The notes under the pieces: generated by a model
Told to the model about the DNA's origin: nothing
Databases searched by the model: none
The model's input: the letters and a program-made list of their open reading frames with translations, nothing else
From: a bacterium
GTDB lineage: Bacteria > Methylomirabilota > Methylomirabilia > Methylomirabilales > 2-02-FULL-66-22
Reading direction: 5' to 3'
Assembly: GCA_029580855.1 (NCBI GenBank)
Contig: JAKPQH010000008.1
Location: forward strand, 1-64,000
DNA length: 64,000 nucleotides
Made by a program: the position numbers and the translations under genes
Part shown: piece after piece, positions 42,145 to 51,404 of the stretch
Layout of the letters: every line of letters starts with the position of its first letter
Position numbering within the stretch: position 1 is the stretch's first letter

Positions 42145-43398
42145 TCAGGCCTGGGTCGTCGACGGCGCCCGCGAGAAATGGCGGGCAACCTTCGCGATCC
42201 CGTGCGCCATTTCCTGGATATCGGTATCGGTGTAGTGCTCGTAGATGTTCATGGTGATCCAGCGCTCGAAGGCGTCCTCGGCCACGGGGCAGTCGCCTTT
42301 GCCATACCGCCGGCCTTCCAGCGGAAACTCCGACCCCGGGAAAGCCGATCGGTGCTGAAAGATGCGATACAGATAGACCGGCATCCCCCCGGTGATCAGG
42401 CGCGCCCTGTTCGGCACCCCCTCGGCGGCCAGCGCCTCCGAGAACTCCCGGCTGGTGCAGCGAAGTCGATCGAGGTCCAGCCTAAAGAGAAAGAGGAAGT
42501 AGCCGTGCCGGCAGCCTTCCGGTGTCTTCTGCGGCGCGATTCCCGGGATCGTCGCGAGGAGCGCGTCCAGCCGCGTGCCGAGCCGGTTTCGCGCCGCCAC
42601 GATCTGCTCCACCTTTTCGAGCTGCGCCAGCGCCACCGCACCTTGGAGTTCCGTCATCTGATAGTTGGGCGCCAGAAAGAACGGATCCCGGATCCCCTCG
42701 TCCCGCTGGTAACACTTGTCCAGAAAGATCGACGAGTGGTACCGCAGCTTGTCGTCGTTCGTGAGGATCATCCCGCCCGAGCCGCAGGTGATGTGCTTGA
42801 AATGGTTCAGCGAGAACGCATTGATGGCCCCCATCGTTCCCGCCAGCCGGCCCCGGTAAAGACAGCGGTACGCCTGGGCGCAATCCTCGATGATCGGGAG
42901 TCCGGTTTCCCGGCCGAGGGCGAGGAAGCCGTCCATGTCCGCGGCGAGGCCGGCGTGATGCACGACCATGATGGCGCCGGTCTTCGGGGTGATCTTCTGC
43001 CGGACCGCCTCCGGCGTCATGTTGAGCGTGTCGGGATCCACGTCGGCGAAGACGGGCACCAGTCCTTGGTAAAGCACACCGGTCAAGGAGCCCATATCCG
43101 TGATAGCGGACGTGATGACTTCGCGGCCTACCGGCAGTTCCAGCGCGGCCACGGCCATGTGGACGGCCGCCGTCCCGCTGCTGCAGGCGATGCAATGCTT
43201 CATCCCGCACATCTCGGCGAACCGCTTCTCCAGGGCCCGCACCTTTGTGCCCATGTAGAAGAACAGCGTGTCGGAGTCGATGACCTCGTTGAGGTACGTC
43301 TTTTCCAGCTCGCCGTGGCGCTTTCCTTTGGGAAACGGCGTTCGCTTGGCCTTCGGCCCTCCGTGGAGTGCCAGCTGTTCGGCAACGTCGAAGCTCAT
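42145..43398 (-). CDS. DegT/DnrJ/EryC1/StrS-family aminotransferase
   Basis: A 417-residue PLP-dependent sugar aminotransferase-type protein. CIACSSGTAAVHMAVAAL is the PLP-binding N-terminal region; PIIEDCAQAYRCLYRGRLAG carries the aspartate; FSLNHFKHITCGSGGM carries the PLP lysine. FQHRSAFPGSEFPLEG is a variable C-terminal region. These enzymes transaminate nucleotide-linked keto sugars, cyclitols or related ketones. ATG at 43398 follows GGGGGG. No sugar-nucleotide genes are nearby, so the substrate is open. Confidence 0.9.
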   Translation of the reverse strand: MSFDVAEQLALHGGPKAKRTPFPKGKRHGELEKTYLNEVIDSDTLFFYMGTKVRALEKRFAEMCGMKHCIACSSGTAAVHMAVAALELPVGREVITSAITDMGSLTGVLYQGLVPVFADVDPDTLNMTPEAVRQKITPKTGAIMVVHHAGLAADMDGFLALGRETGLPIIEDCAQAYRCLYRGRLAGTMGAINAFSLNHFKHITCGSGGMILTNDDKLRYHSSIFLDKCYQRDEGIRDPFFLAPNYQMTELQGAVALAQLEKVEQIVAARNRLGTRLDALLATIPGIAPQKTPEGCRHGYFLFLFRLDLDRLRCTSREFSEALAAEGVPNRARLITGGMPVYLYRIFQHRSAFPGSEFPLEGRRYGKGDCPVAEDAFERWITMNIYEHYTDTDIQEMAHGIAKVARHFSRAPSTTQA

Positions 43399-43669
43399 AC
43401 GGCCCCCCTGTCTCCGATGACCGGTCTGCGACGACTTCGCGCCTTCCCGCCGCAGGCGCGCCGACGATCATAACACCTCCGCGGCACGCCGGCAACGTGT
43501 GGGAACCGGATCTCGGTCCGCACCGCCCGCGAGCCGAAGCGGGTTTCGTCTTGACATAGACCCCTGGGGTGATGATAGCGTGTCCGTCGCCCCGACGGTA
43601 CCCACCACGCTCCGAGGCCGCCGGGGCGACCATGATGCACGATTGGAACCCTCACGACAGGAGACGATC

Positions 43670-44431
43670 ATGGGACAGCTCACCGGAAAAGTCGCGCTGG
43701 TCACCGGGGCGGCCGTCGGCATCGGCCGCGCCATTGCCGTAGCCTACGGCCGCGAGGGAGCCAAGGTCGTCGTCAACTACTCCAAGTCCCGCGCAGACGC
43801 GGAAGAGACGGCGCAGCAGGTGAAGCGGGCCGGCGGCGAAGCCTGGCTGATCCAGGCGGATGTGGCCACGGACGGCGAGGTCCGGGCCATGGTCGCGGAG
43901 ACGCTGGCGAAGTACGGCCGTATCGACATCCTGGTGAACAACGCGGGGATCACGGCCTTCGTGGACTTCGCGGATCTGGACGGCCTGACGGAAGAGGTGT
44001 GGGATCGGCTGTACCGCGTCAATGTGAAGGGGACGTTCTTCTGCTGCCGCGCCGTCGTCGCGGCCATGAAGAAGCAGGGGGCGGGCCGCATCATCAATCT
44101 CGCGTCCGTGGCCGGCCTCTGGCCGCAGGGCAGCTCCATTGCCTACTGCTGCTCCAAAGCCGCGGTGGTCCAGCTCAGCAAATGCCTGGCGAAGACGCTG
44201 GGACCCGAGATCCGGGTGAACGTCATCGCGCCCGGGTTCATCGCCGAGACCCGCTGGAACGTGGGGCGGCCGAACCTCGACGCCACCATCGCCAAGGCGG
44301 GGCAGGCGGCGCCTCTCAAGCGCGTGGGGACGCCCGAGGACATCGCGGACGCCGCGCTTTTCCTGGCGACCCGCGGCGACTTCATGACGGGGGATGTGAT
44401 GGTGGTGGACGGCGGCCGCCTGATCGCGTAG
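43670..44431 (+). CDS. Short-chain dehydrogenase/reductase (FabG-like)
   Basis: A 253-residue SDR. TGAAVGIGRAIAVAYG is the nucleotide-binding motif, NNAGIT the structural motif, and the catalytic set Ser (NLASVAG) with YCCSK is intact. The C-terminal GDVMVVDGGRLIA is typical of 3-oxoacyl reductase-like SDRs. ATG at 43670 behind AGGAGACG. It starts divergently from the DegT-type gene; the role is not clear from context. Confidence 0.92.
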   Translation: MGQLTGKVALVTGAAVGIGRAIAVAYGREGAKVVVNYSKSRADAEETAQQVKRAGGEAWLIQADVATDGEVRAMVAETLAKYGRIDILVNNAGITAFVDFADLDGLTEEVWDRLYRVNVKGTFFCCRAVVAAMKKQGAGRIINLASVAGLWPQGSSIAYCCSKAAVVQLSKCLAKTLGPEIRVNVIAPGFIAETRWNVGRPNLDATIAKAGQAAPLKRVGTPEDIADAALFLATRGDFMTGDVMVVDGGRLIA

Positions 44432-44740
44432 ACGGCTGCGGAAAGGGGTCCAGCTGCGGCGTACCTCCCCAGTACGCCCCGCTCGGGTGTCAGCGGACCG
44501 GCGTTGCGGCTCGACCCCTTTGGGCGGCCTTGAAACAGCGTTGCCCCAGTATTCGCACGTGTCGAAAGCGAGCTGGGAGGCGGCGGCTTTATTGCAGACA
44601 AGCGGGAATCGGGGCTCGCGCACGAGCGGCTGTGGTGGTAAGGTACCCGCCGCACGGCGATGGCGCTCGGGCCTGCCCCTCATCATACCCGTGGCATCCG
44701 CGCGTGATCTTTCGCCAAGCCCAGTGGGAGGACCGGTCTG
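44432..44740. other. Structured intergenic region with nested inverted repeats
   Basis: Between the SDR and the acyl-CoA dehydrogenase. AAAGGGGTC (44442-44450) pairs with GACCCCTTT (44513-44521), enclosing a smaller inverted repeat GCGTAC ... GTACGC around 44458-44476. It could be the terminator of the SDR gene; its size and symmetry also resemble a dispersed repeat. No gene is seen in the remaining 220 bases. Confidence 0.5.
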
Positions 44741-46945
44741 ATGGAGCCTACTCGCGAGCGACAGGACCCAGGCGGTCTGCGGACTCTTCCGGGTGACGAC
44801 GCCCGGCAGATCTTGTGGCGGTTCGCCGACCGGTACGACTTGCAGATGCTGGTACAGTCGGCGCGCAGCGTGGCCCGAGGCCCGGTCGCCCGCCTGGTGG
44901 CCGACGGGGCGCGCAACGCCCACGAATGGACCCCGCAGAAGGCGCAGCTGCTCACGGCCTTTGACGAGTCCGGCATCACCGCCGTCTTCATGGACCCGGC
45001 CGAGGGAGGGTTCGTCGAGGGCCCCAAGAACCTCGCCCTGGCGCTGTTGGCCTTCGAGCTGTCGTGGGTGGACGCCGGCGCGGCGACCTGCAGCCTGGCG
45101 GGGAACCTGGGTCTGTCGCCCATCCACGAGCGGGGCACGCCGGAGCAACGCGAAACCTATATGCGGCGCGCCGTCCCGCCGCAGCCCGGCGAGGACCGGA
45201 CGATCTGGCGCGGAGCCTTCGGCCTGACGGAGCCGCTGCCCTACGTCGGCGTCGAGACCGGCCTCTTGGGTGGGAAGGTGCGCGTCGCGGAGTGGGAGGA
45301 AGGGCAGGAGCCCATCCTGCACGTGGACAAACGAGGACGGTTTATCACCAACATGGGATTCGCCAATTTCGTCACCGTGGCCGTCGATTCCGGCGACCCG
45401 CGGATCAAGGGCAGTTGTATGGTGATCCTGGAAGAGACCGACCCCGGCGTCTTCGACCGCGGCGTCCCGACAAAGAAGCTCGTCCATCAGCTGTCGTCGA
45501 CCTGCGATCCGGTCTTCAGCTTGCGGGTGCCCGCCAGCCGGATCATCGGCGGCTACACGGTCAAGGATGGGGTCATCATCCCCCGCTACAGCCACGGCGA
45601 GATCATCGAGGCGGTCTTCCGTCGCACCCGCGTCACGGTCGGTCTGATGACCGCGGCCAAGCTGCTGTCCGCGGTGGAGCCGGTCATCCGGTACCAGCGC
45701 GGGCGGTTCCGCGGCGGCGAGAGCGTGGCGCCCGGATCCCCGCGCTACGAACTGGGCCTGCAGCAGCGCGAAGACGCCTTGCACCGGCTGGTGGACGTGT
45801 GGGCCACCGGCGAGGCGGCGGCGGCGCTGGGCTTTGCGGCGGCGCGCCTCTTCGATGAGCTCGACCCGCTGGAGCGCAAAAAGGACGAGGTCTTCGCCGC
45901 CCAGGGAATCGGCGGCGGCACGGCGCAGATGCGCGCATTCCGACGGGTCCAAAAAGACGCGCTGGAATTCCTCGCGCTCCAGGCCCAGCCGGAGGGCACG
46001 CGCGACGCCCGCCGCTACGAGGCGCTCCAGGCGGACGTCCTGGTGCAGTTCCTGGTCAAGGACGCCCTGGCCAACGTCCTGTGCCCGGCCTGCAAGCTCT
46101 GGAACACCGGCCACGGCGCCACGGTGATGCGCGAGGCCGTGAGTCTCATGGGCGGCTACGGCATCACCGAGGATTGCCCCGGCTTCCTCGGCCAGAAGTG
46201 GATGGATGCCCAGCTGGAGGCGACGTATGAAGGACCCGAGGCGGTCCAGCGACGGCAGCTCTCCGTGACGATGGTGAGCGACCTGTTCCTGGCCCAGTTC
46301 AAGGCGTGGATCGGCGAGATGCGCGAGATCGCGCGCCGCCGCCCCGGCACCGGCGCCTGCACCCTGGCCACCGCCATGGAGCTGTGGCTCTGGACGCTGA
46401 CCCATCTACAGGAGGTCACCGACGCCGACGGTGGGAAGCTTTACCACGGCAACCGCCAGGGCGTGACGTTCCCGCTGGCGGACGTCCTGTGCTGGCTGCT
46501 GGCCGGCCGGCACCAGATCCTGGATCTTTTGGAACTGGAAGCCAAGGGACCCGCGAACCCGGTCCTGGCCGAAGGCCTGCCGGGCCTCTTGGGTTTTCTC
46601 ACCGACCTGTGCCACGTCCAGGCGGCGCGGGCGGCCGGTGAGTCGGGCCGCGTGTGTGCCGAGCTGGTTTACGGCTACAATCGCCATGCGGCCTGGGACG
46701 GTGGAACGGGGTGCGGGCCCGACGCCTGCGATCCGTTGGCGGCGATTGGGGCAGGCGCGACAGGCACGGCGACGCCCGTCGGCCCCAAGGCGGGGCCGTG
46801 CGTTCGGTTCGACGGGATGGAGGCTTTCATCCGCCTCCGCCTCAAACTGGACGGCTGTCTCACCGGGGTCCGCCTGGCCAAGGACCGCGCCGCGGATGCA
46901 CTCACGAAGGTGATGATTCCCGAGGCGCTGGATTACCCGGTATGA
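44741..46945 (+). CDS. Long acyl-CoA dehydrogenase family protein
   Basis: A 734-residue protein whose first 550 or so residues follow the acyl-CoA dehydrogenase fold: GAFGLTEP (FAD region), GGYTVKDGVIIPRYSHGE, VSLMGGYGITEDCPG and YEGPEAVQRRQL. The last 190 residues are an extension with DLLELEAKGPANPVLAEGL, beyond the usual 380-residue enzyme; similar large ACAD homologues exist in the family. It would use FAD to desaturate an acyl-CoA. ATG at 44741 follows GGGAGGACC. Single gene; substrate not inferable. Confidence 0.85.
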   Translation: MEPTRERQDPGGLRTLPGDDARQILWRFADRYDLQMLVQSARSVARGPVARLVADGARNAHEWTPQKAQLLTAFDESGITAVFMDPAEGGFVEGPKNLALALLAFELSWVDAGAATCSLAGNLGLSPIHERGTPEQRETYMRRAVPPQPGEDRTIWRGAFGLTEPLPYVGVETGLLGGKVRVAEWEEGQEPILHVDKRGRFITNMGFANFVTVAVDSGDPRIKGSCMVILEETDPGVFDRGVPTKKLVHQLSSTCDPVFSLRVPASRIIGGYTVKDGVIIPRYSHGEIIEAVFRRTRVTVGLMTAAKLLSAVEPVIRYQRGRFRGGESVAPGSPRYELGLQQREDALHRLVDVWATGEAAAALGFAAARLFDELDPLERKKDEVFAAQGIGGGTAQMRAFRRVQKDALEFLALQAQPEGTRDARRYEALQADVLVQFLVKDALANVLCPACKLWNTGHGATVMREAVSLMGGYGITEDCPGFLGQKWMDAQLEATYEGPEAVQRRQLSVTMVSDLFLAQFKAWIGEMREIARRRPGTGACTLATAMELWLWTLTHLQEVTDADGGKLYHGNRQGVTFPLADVLCWLLAGRHQILDLLELEAKGPANPVLAEGLPGLLGFLTDLCHVQAARAAGESGRVCAELVYGYNRHAAWDGGTGCGPDACDPLAAIGAGATGTATPVGPKAGPCVRFDGMEAFIRLRLKLDGCLTGVRLAKDRAADALTKVMIPEALDYPV

Positions 46946-46975
46946 TGCGCGTGTAACGTCAGCGGAGTTAACGCC

Positions 46976-47390
46976 TTGCGAGAGCCCGCGTTTCGACTCG
47001 AGGCTAGTAGCGTAACCATTGACGGAAGGCGTTTGGTCCTATCTAAGTTTCCAGAGTACGTTGAGCACCATCTTCGTCGCGTGCCGCGTACGCGGGAGAC
47101 AGAAGCGCTCGCACATGACTTGATCACTCAGGGCTTTGCTTGCCGGGACATCGAGAGTTTCGTAAAGGCCGTATGTAAATGGGGCGGCTACCCAGGTATT
47201 TGGGGCCGCGTGCTTCACAACAACGGCCTGTCCCAACTCGCCAGGACATTTCGCGTTGCGACGCAAGCTCTCGACAACCAAGCCTCTCTCGAAATTGCTA
47301 TCAGGCGAGTGCTGAGCGTTCACGGGCTTGGCGTGTCTTTTGCGTCGAAGCACCTGCGGTTCCTCTCGCCCCAGAGATGCGCGATCCTAG
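46976..47390 (+). pseudogene. Hypothetical gene truncated by IS1182 insertion
   Basis: From a TTG at 46976 the frame reads about 138 residues with VLSVHGLGVSFASKHLRFLS near the end, reminiscent of helix-hairpin-helix DNA-binding proteins, until the IS1182 element begins at 47391. After removing the element and one copy of its CTAG target, the frame continues only for about 19 residues of unrelated composition before a stop. The gene was either disrupted or was already broken. Its base composition is clearly less GC-rich than its neighbours, suggesting acquired DNA. Confidence 0.65.
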
Positions 47391-48984
47391 GAGCCTGTCG
47401 GAGAAAAAGCGGTGATACTCACGTCCGAACCTGAAGTGCCGAGGTTCACGTGGCCGCGGCGTCCCGGCGGCTCGGGGGACGGCGCGGCCACGCTCCGGCG
47501 ACGTCCGGCGCGTCTGGCCCTCACGCTACCTGGGGGTGCCACCCCGCTCGGAACAGCTTGAGCAGGTTATGTGTAAGACAGATCAGCTGCCACTCCGCCT
47601 GAACCTTGGCGAGCCCGCGGAAGGCGAAGCGCCGGAAGCCGCGCGGGCCCTTGATCTGCCCGAACACCGGTTCCACGATCGCCTTCCGGAGGGCGTAGAC
47701 CGCGTGGCCGGCCGCCGTCTGCAGCTTCGCCCGCATCGCGCCGATCGCGGTCTCGGTGTCCGCGGGTGGCGCGGGCCCCGCCCCGTGTTTCTGCCGGTCC
47801 GGGGGGACGTACAGCGCGATCCCGTCGAGGGTGGCGTCCGTCACCGCCGCCGCGCTGAAGTACCCGGCATCCCCCGAGGCCGCCGCGGGGGAGGCGCCGC
47901 AGTTCGCAGCCACCGCGGTCAGCATCGGGACGAGCTGCCGCTTATCGTTGGCCGCCTGCGTGACCGCCGCCGCGACGATGACCTGGGCCGTGTCATCCAC
48001 GGCGGCCTGGGCGTTGTAGGCCTGGACGAAGCTCTTGGTCGCCCCGTCCTGCATGATCCGGGACTCGGGGTCAGTGAAGTTCCGCTGGGCCTTCGGCGCC
48101 GGGGTCGCCTGGGTGGGGTCGGGGACCGTGGGGGTGGGGCCTTTCGGCTTCCGGCCGGTCTCGCGCGTCCGGCGCTCCCGCGCGGCGAGCTTGGCCTGGG
48201 CGGCGGCTGCGGCATCGCTCGCCGCGGCCTGCGCCTCTGCCTCCAGGGCGGCTTTGGCCGCCCGGATCTTGGCGAGGCGGCTCTCCCGGCGGGCCAACTC
48301 CGCAGGCAGTTCATCCCCCCGGCGGCCTCTCCCGCACTGGGCATCCTCGGCCGCATCGATCCGCTGGGCCTCGGCCAGGAGGGCGGCGATCTCCTGCTCC
48401 AGCTTGCGCTCCGCCTCGGGCAGGCGGCCGTAGCTCATGGCCTTGTGCTTGGAGGCATTCGCCAGGATCTTCGTGCCGTCCAGCGCCACGTGCCCCAGCT
48501 TCACCAAGCCGGCTCGTTGACAGAGGTGGAGCACCTGCAGGAACAGCCCGGCCAGGGCCGCCAGGTGCGTCTGTCGGAAGCCCGCCAGGGTGTCGTGATC
48601 GGGGTGTTGGTTCGCCGCGAGCACGCGGTAGGGGACCTCGTCATAGGTGGCGCGCTCGATCGCCCGCGAAGAGGGCTTCCCGGTGCAGTAGGCGTAGAGC
48701 AGGAGCTTCACCAGGAGCACCGGGTGATAGGGCGGCTGGCCGCGCCCGTCGCCGGTCTCGTAGGTTTCGAGGATCGGCGTCAGGTCGAGGGCGTGGTCCA
48801 CCACATCGCTGAGGAACCGCGCGAGGTGATCCTCCGGCAACCAATCCTGCAGGGCCGGGGGCAGCAGCAACAACTGATCGGGTGTGTACGGCTTGAAGGT
48901 TTTCATAGCGGCACTATACCGAATACCGACTGAACCCGGGAGAGGGAATCTGCTCGTGCAGCAGATTTTTTTCTCCGACAGGCT
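47391..48984 (-). mobile_element. Complete IS1182-family insertion sequence
   Basis: A 1,594-bp element. Its ends are inverted repeats: gagcctgtcggagaaaaa at the left (47391-47408) and the same reading inward from 48984. Both ends are flanked by CTAG (47387-47390 and 48985-48988), the 4-bp target duplication. One intact transposase gene fills it. It interrupts the hypothetical gene that begins at 46976. Intact ends and transposase suggest recent movement. Confidence 0.92.
47521..48906 (-). CDS. IS1182-family transposase
   Basis: A 461-residue transposase, intact. N-terminal DUF772-like part: FKPYTPDQLLLLPPALQDWL, DHLARFLSDVVD and HPVLLVKLLLYAYCTG. The DDE core includes HVALDGTKILANASKHKA, SGDAGYFS and KAIVEPVFGQIKGPRGFRRF. 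The segment between has a long charged, alanine-rich coiled-coil insertion. ATG at 48906; the open frame continues upstream through the inverted repeat but is not needed. Confidence 0.95.
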   Translation of the reverse strand: MKTFKPYTPDQLLLLPPALQDWLPEDHLARFLSDVVDHALDLTPILETYETGDGRGQPPYHPVLLVKLLLYAYCTGKPSSRAIERATYDEVPYRVLAANQHPDHDTLAGFRQTHLAALAGLFLQVLHLCQRAGLVKLGHVALDGTKILANASKHKAMSYGRLPEAERKLEQEIAALLAEAQRIDAAEDAQCGRGRRGDELPAELARRESRLAKIRAAKAALEAEAQAAASDAAAAAQAKLAARERRTRETGRKPKGPTPTVPDPTQATPAPKAQRNFTDPESRIMQDGATKSFVQAYNAQAAVDDTAQVIVAAAVTQAANDKRQLVPMLTAVAANCGASPAAASGDAGYFSAAAVTDATLDGIALYVPPDRQKHGAGPAPPADTETAIGAMRAKLQTAAGHAVYALRKAIVEPVFGQIKGPRGFRRFAFRGLAKVQAEWQLICLTHNLLKLFRAGWHPQVA

Positions 48985-49066
48985 CCTAGGGATCTTTTGG
49001 CCGTGTGTTCCTAGGGGCGCCGGCTGGCCGCCGGCTTTCACGACAGCTTGATGAGGAGGGGACGCC

Positions 49067-50407
49067 ATGGCGGACAACGCGGATCCGAAACGGTGGGGAA
49101 ATGCCAGTCGTCGCAAATTCCTGCAGGGGGCGGCGGCACTGGCGGGTGTGACTGCCGCAAGTCAGTTCCCCGGCATCGCACGGGGCGCGGCGGCGACCGA
49201 ATTGAAGATTGGCTACATGGCCCATCCGATTCAGGATGCATCCATCAAGTGGATCAAGAAATGGGGGGAATTGAACAAGGTCACCATCACGGCCGCTCCG
49301 GTCTCGTACGAAGTGTACGTGGAGAAGATGACCGCCAATCTCACCTCGGGCAGTGACCAGTACGATATCATCTGGCACAACGACGACTGGGGGCAACTCT
49401 GGGGACGCTATCTGGAGCCGGTGGATGACATTCCGGCGTTGAAAACGATCAACCGATACATCCTGGAGCCTTTCTGGATCTGGGAGGGCAAGGTCACCGG
49501 TTTTCCGATGGTGGAGACGATCGGGACCTTCTTCTACCGCACCGACCTGATCCAGGAGAACGAGTTTCCCCGCACGTGGGACCAGCTTATCCAGGTCTCC
49601 CAGCGGTTGCAGAAAGCAGGCAAAGTCAAGTACGGATTCGTCGGGGGGATGAAGTATCCCCATTCCTGGTTCACCTTCTTCTGGTCCATCTGGGGGAATA
49701 ATGGGGATCTGTTCCTCCCGGTCTTCGAACGGGACAACGCAAAGATGGCAGCCTTGGGGTGGAAATCGGGTTTGACGCATCCGGAGGCCGTTGAGGCAAT
49801 CGAATTCTGGTGGGACAACATCCACACGCACAAGATCGTGCCACCCGGCCAGCCAACGTATACTCGCACCGACGCCAACGCGATCTTCATGGCGGGTGAC
49901 GCGGCGATCACTATGGCGGATACCACCTTTTACGGTGAATTCAACAGCCCCGCGAAATCCAAGGTGGCCGGGAAGATCAGCGTTGCGCCCTATATCATGG
50001 GTCCGAGGGCCCCGTTCAAGTCCATTGCGTGGCGGGATCCGTGGGGCTGGGCTATCCCCAAAGCGGTGGCTGTGGAGAAAAAGCGGCTGGCCAAGGAGGC
50101 CCTGAACTGGATCACGCTGAGCAAGGAAGGCCAGGTCGACATTTGGAAGCTGACGGGAGGGATCCCGCCGAACGAGGACATTCAGAAAGAACTGGTCAAA
50201 GAGGATCCGTTCTTCCGTAAGCTTCGGGCTGTCACCATCGAGTCTGAGCGGCTCATGCACGGATCCCTGTACTTCGCGCGCTGGCCCGAGGTGCACGCGA
50301 ATACGGCCGATTACCTGGTGCGAGCGGTAATGGGTCCGCGCGACAACATCAAGAAGACGCTGGCCGAGCTCGCCCAGAAGATTGAGGAGATCGCCCGGCG
50401 GCCCTAG
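49067..50407 (+). CDS. ABC importer solute-binding protein, sugar type, Tat-exported
   Basis: A 446-residue family-1 binding protein. The N-terminus carries a twin-arginine signal (ASRRKFLQGAAALAGVTAAS) and a cleavage site near ARGA. The mature part: ELKIGYMAHPIQDASIKWI, DIIWHNDDWGQLWGRYL, and the conserved GDAAITMADTTFYG. It delivers a carbohydrate to the two permeases that follow. ATG at 49067 behind GAGGAGGGG. The GH88 gene downstream suggests an unsaturated uronate-containing oligosaccharide as ligand. Confidence 0.93.
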   Translation: MADNADPKRWGNASRRKFLQGAAALAGVTAASQFPGIARGAAATELKIGYMAHPIQDASIKWIKKWGELNKVTITAAPVSYEVYVEKMTANLTSGSDQYDIIWHNDDWGQLWGRYLEPVDDIPALKTINRYILEPFWIWEGKVTGFPMVETIGTFFYRTDLIQENEFPRTWDQLIQVSQRLQKAGKVKYGFVGGMKYPHSWFTFFWSIWGNNGDLFLPVFERDNAKMAALGWKSGLTHPEAVEAIEFWWDNIHTHKIVPPGQPTYTRTDANAIFMAGDAAITMADTTFYGEFNSPAKSKVAGKISVAPYIMGPRAPFKSIAWRDPWGWAIPKAVAVEKKRLAKEALNWITLSKEGQVDIWKLTGGIPPNEDIQKELVKEDPFFRKLRAVTIESERLMHGSLYFARWPEVHANTADYLVRAVMGPRDNIKKTLAELAQKIEEIARRP

Positions 50408-50495
50408 TCGCCGCGGGTTCAGCGAGCCCAGCGATAACGCGGCCGAGCTCGGTGCAGGAATTCCGGCTCGGCCGCTTGCATACTACGGGGGATCC

Positions 50496-51401
50496 ATGAA
50501 GGCTCAGCGTGCCCACACGCGGTTCGGCGAGCGCGAACGGTTCATGCTCGCCCTCATCCTCCCGGCCGTCCTGATCCTCATCTCCTTTCAAATTGTTCCC
50601 ATCCTGATCGGCGCCAATGCCAGCTTTCGGGTGTACCCGCTCTTCAATCCGACGAGAACCTGGGTGGGACTGAAGAACTACATCAGCGTTCTGACCGACC
50701 CCCTGTTCTACGCCACGGTCTTGCCTAATACCTTTGTCTTTATGGTGTCCTCGGTGCTTGGAGGCTTGGCGGCGGGGATGGGGCTGGCGGTGATGCTGAA
50801 CCGGCGCTTTCGCGGAGCGCGGGCCGTCCGGACCATCATCCTGCTCCCTCTCATGATCGCACCCGTCGTGGCTGCCATCATGATTACCTGGATGTTCAAC
50901 GATCAGTTCGGGATCGTGAACGTGGTTATGCAGGCCCTGGGCTTCGAGCCGATCGTCTGGTTTCTGTACCGCTGGACCAGCATGGCCATCGTAGTCATGA
51001 CCGACATCTGGCTGTGGACGCCATGGTTTGCTATCATCCTGCTCGCGGGGCTCCAGTCGCTGCCGCCTGAACCGCGCGAGGCGGCGATGATTGACGGGGC
51101 CGGCCCCTGGCTGATTTTCTGGAAAGTCACACTCCCACTGCTGCGACCCGTCCTTTTGGTCTGTATCGTGATCCGCTCCATCGATGCCTTCCGTGTCTTC
51201 GACATCGTCTGGGTCATCACTAAGGGAGAGCCCGCGCGCTCCACCGAGGTGTTCAGCATTTACGCGTACAAGCAGGCTATGGTGTATCTGAACTTCGACC
51301 TAGGCGCGGCAGCCGCCATCATCGGGGCCTTCATCATCATGATCGTCGGGGGTCTCCTGTACTGGGGCCTGGGACGGGCGCTCGATGTGTCGAGGGGATA
51401 A
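50496..51401 (+). CDS. ABC sugar importer permease (MalF-type)
   Basis: A 301-residue inner-membrane permease with six hydrophobic segments (first: RFMLALILPAVLILISFQIV) and the EAA motif EAAMIDGAGPWLIFWKVTLP. ATG at 50496 with GGGGGATCC upstream; the longer frame upstream is not needed. Works with the following permease; four bases separate the two genes. Confidence 0.93.
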   Translation: MKAQRAHTRFGERERFMLALILPAVLILISFQIVPILIGANASFRVYPLFNPTRTWVGLKNYISVLTDPLFYATVLPNTFVFMVSSVLGGLAAGMGLAVMLNRRFRGARAVRTIILLPLMIAPVVAAIMITWMFNDQFGIVNVVMQALGFEPIVWFLYRWTSMAIVVMTDIWLWTPWFAIILLAGLQSLPPEPREAAMIDGAGPWLIFWKVTLPLLRPVLLVCIVIRSIDAFRVFDIVWVITKGEPARSTEVFSIYAYKQAMVYLNFDLGAAAAIIGAFIIMIVGGLLYWGLGRALDVSRG

Positions 51402-51404
51402 GCG

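Noticed and set aside
43652-46405. A 917-residue open frame on the minus strand
   Set aside because: Antisense to the SDR and acyl-CoA dehydrogenase genes; no domain.
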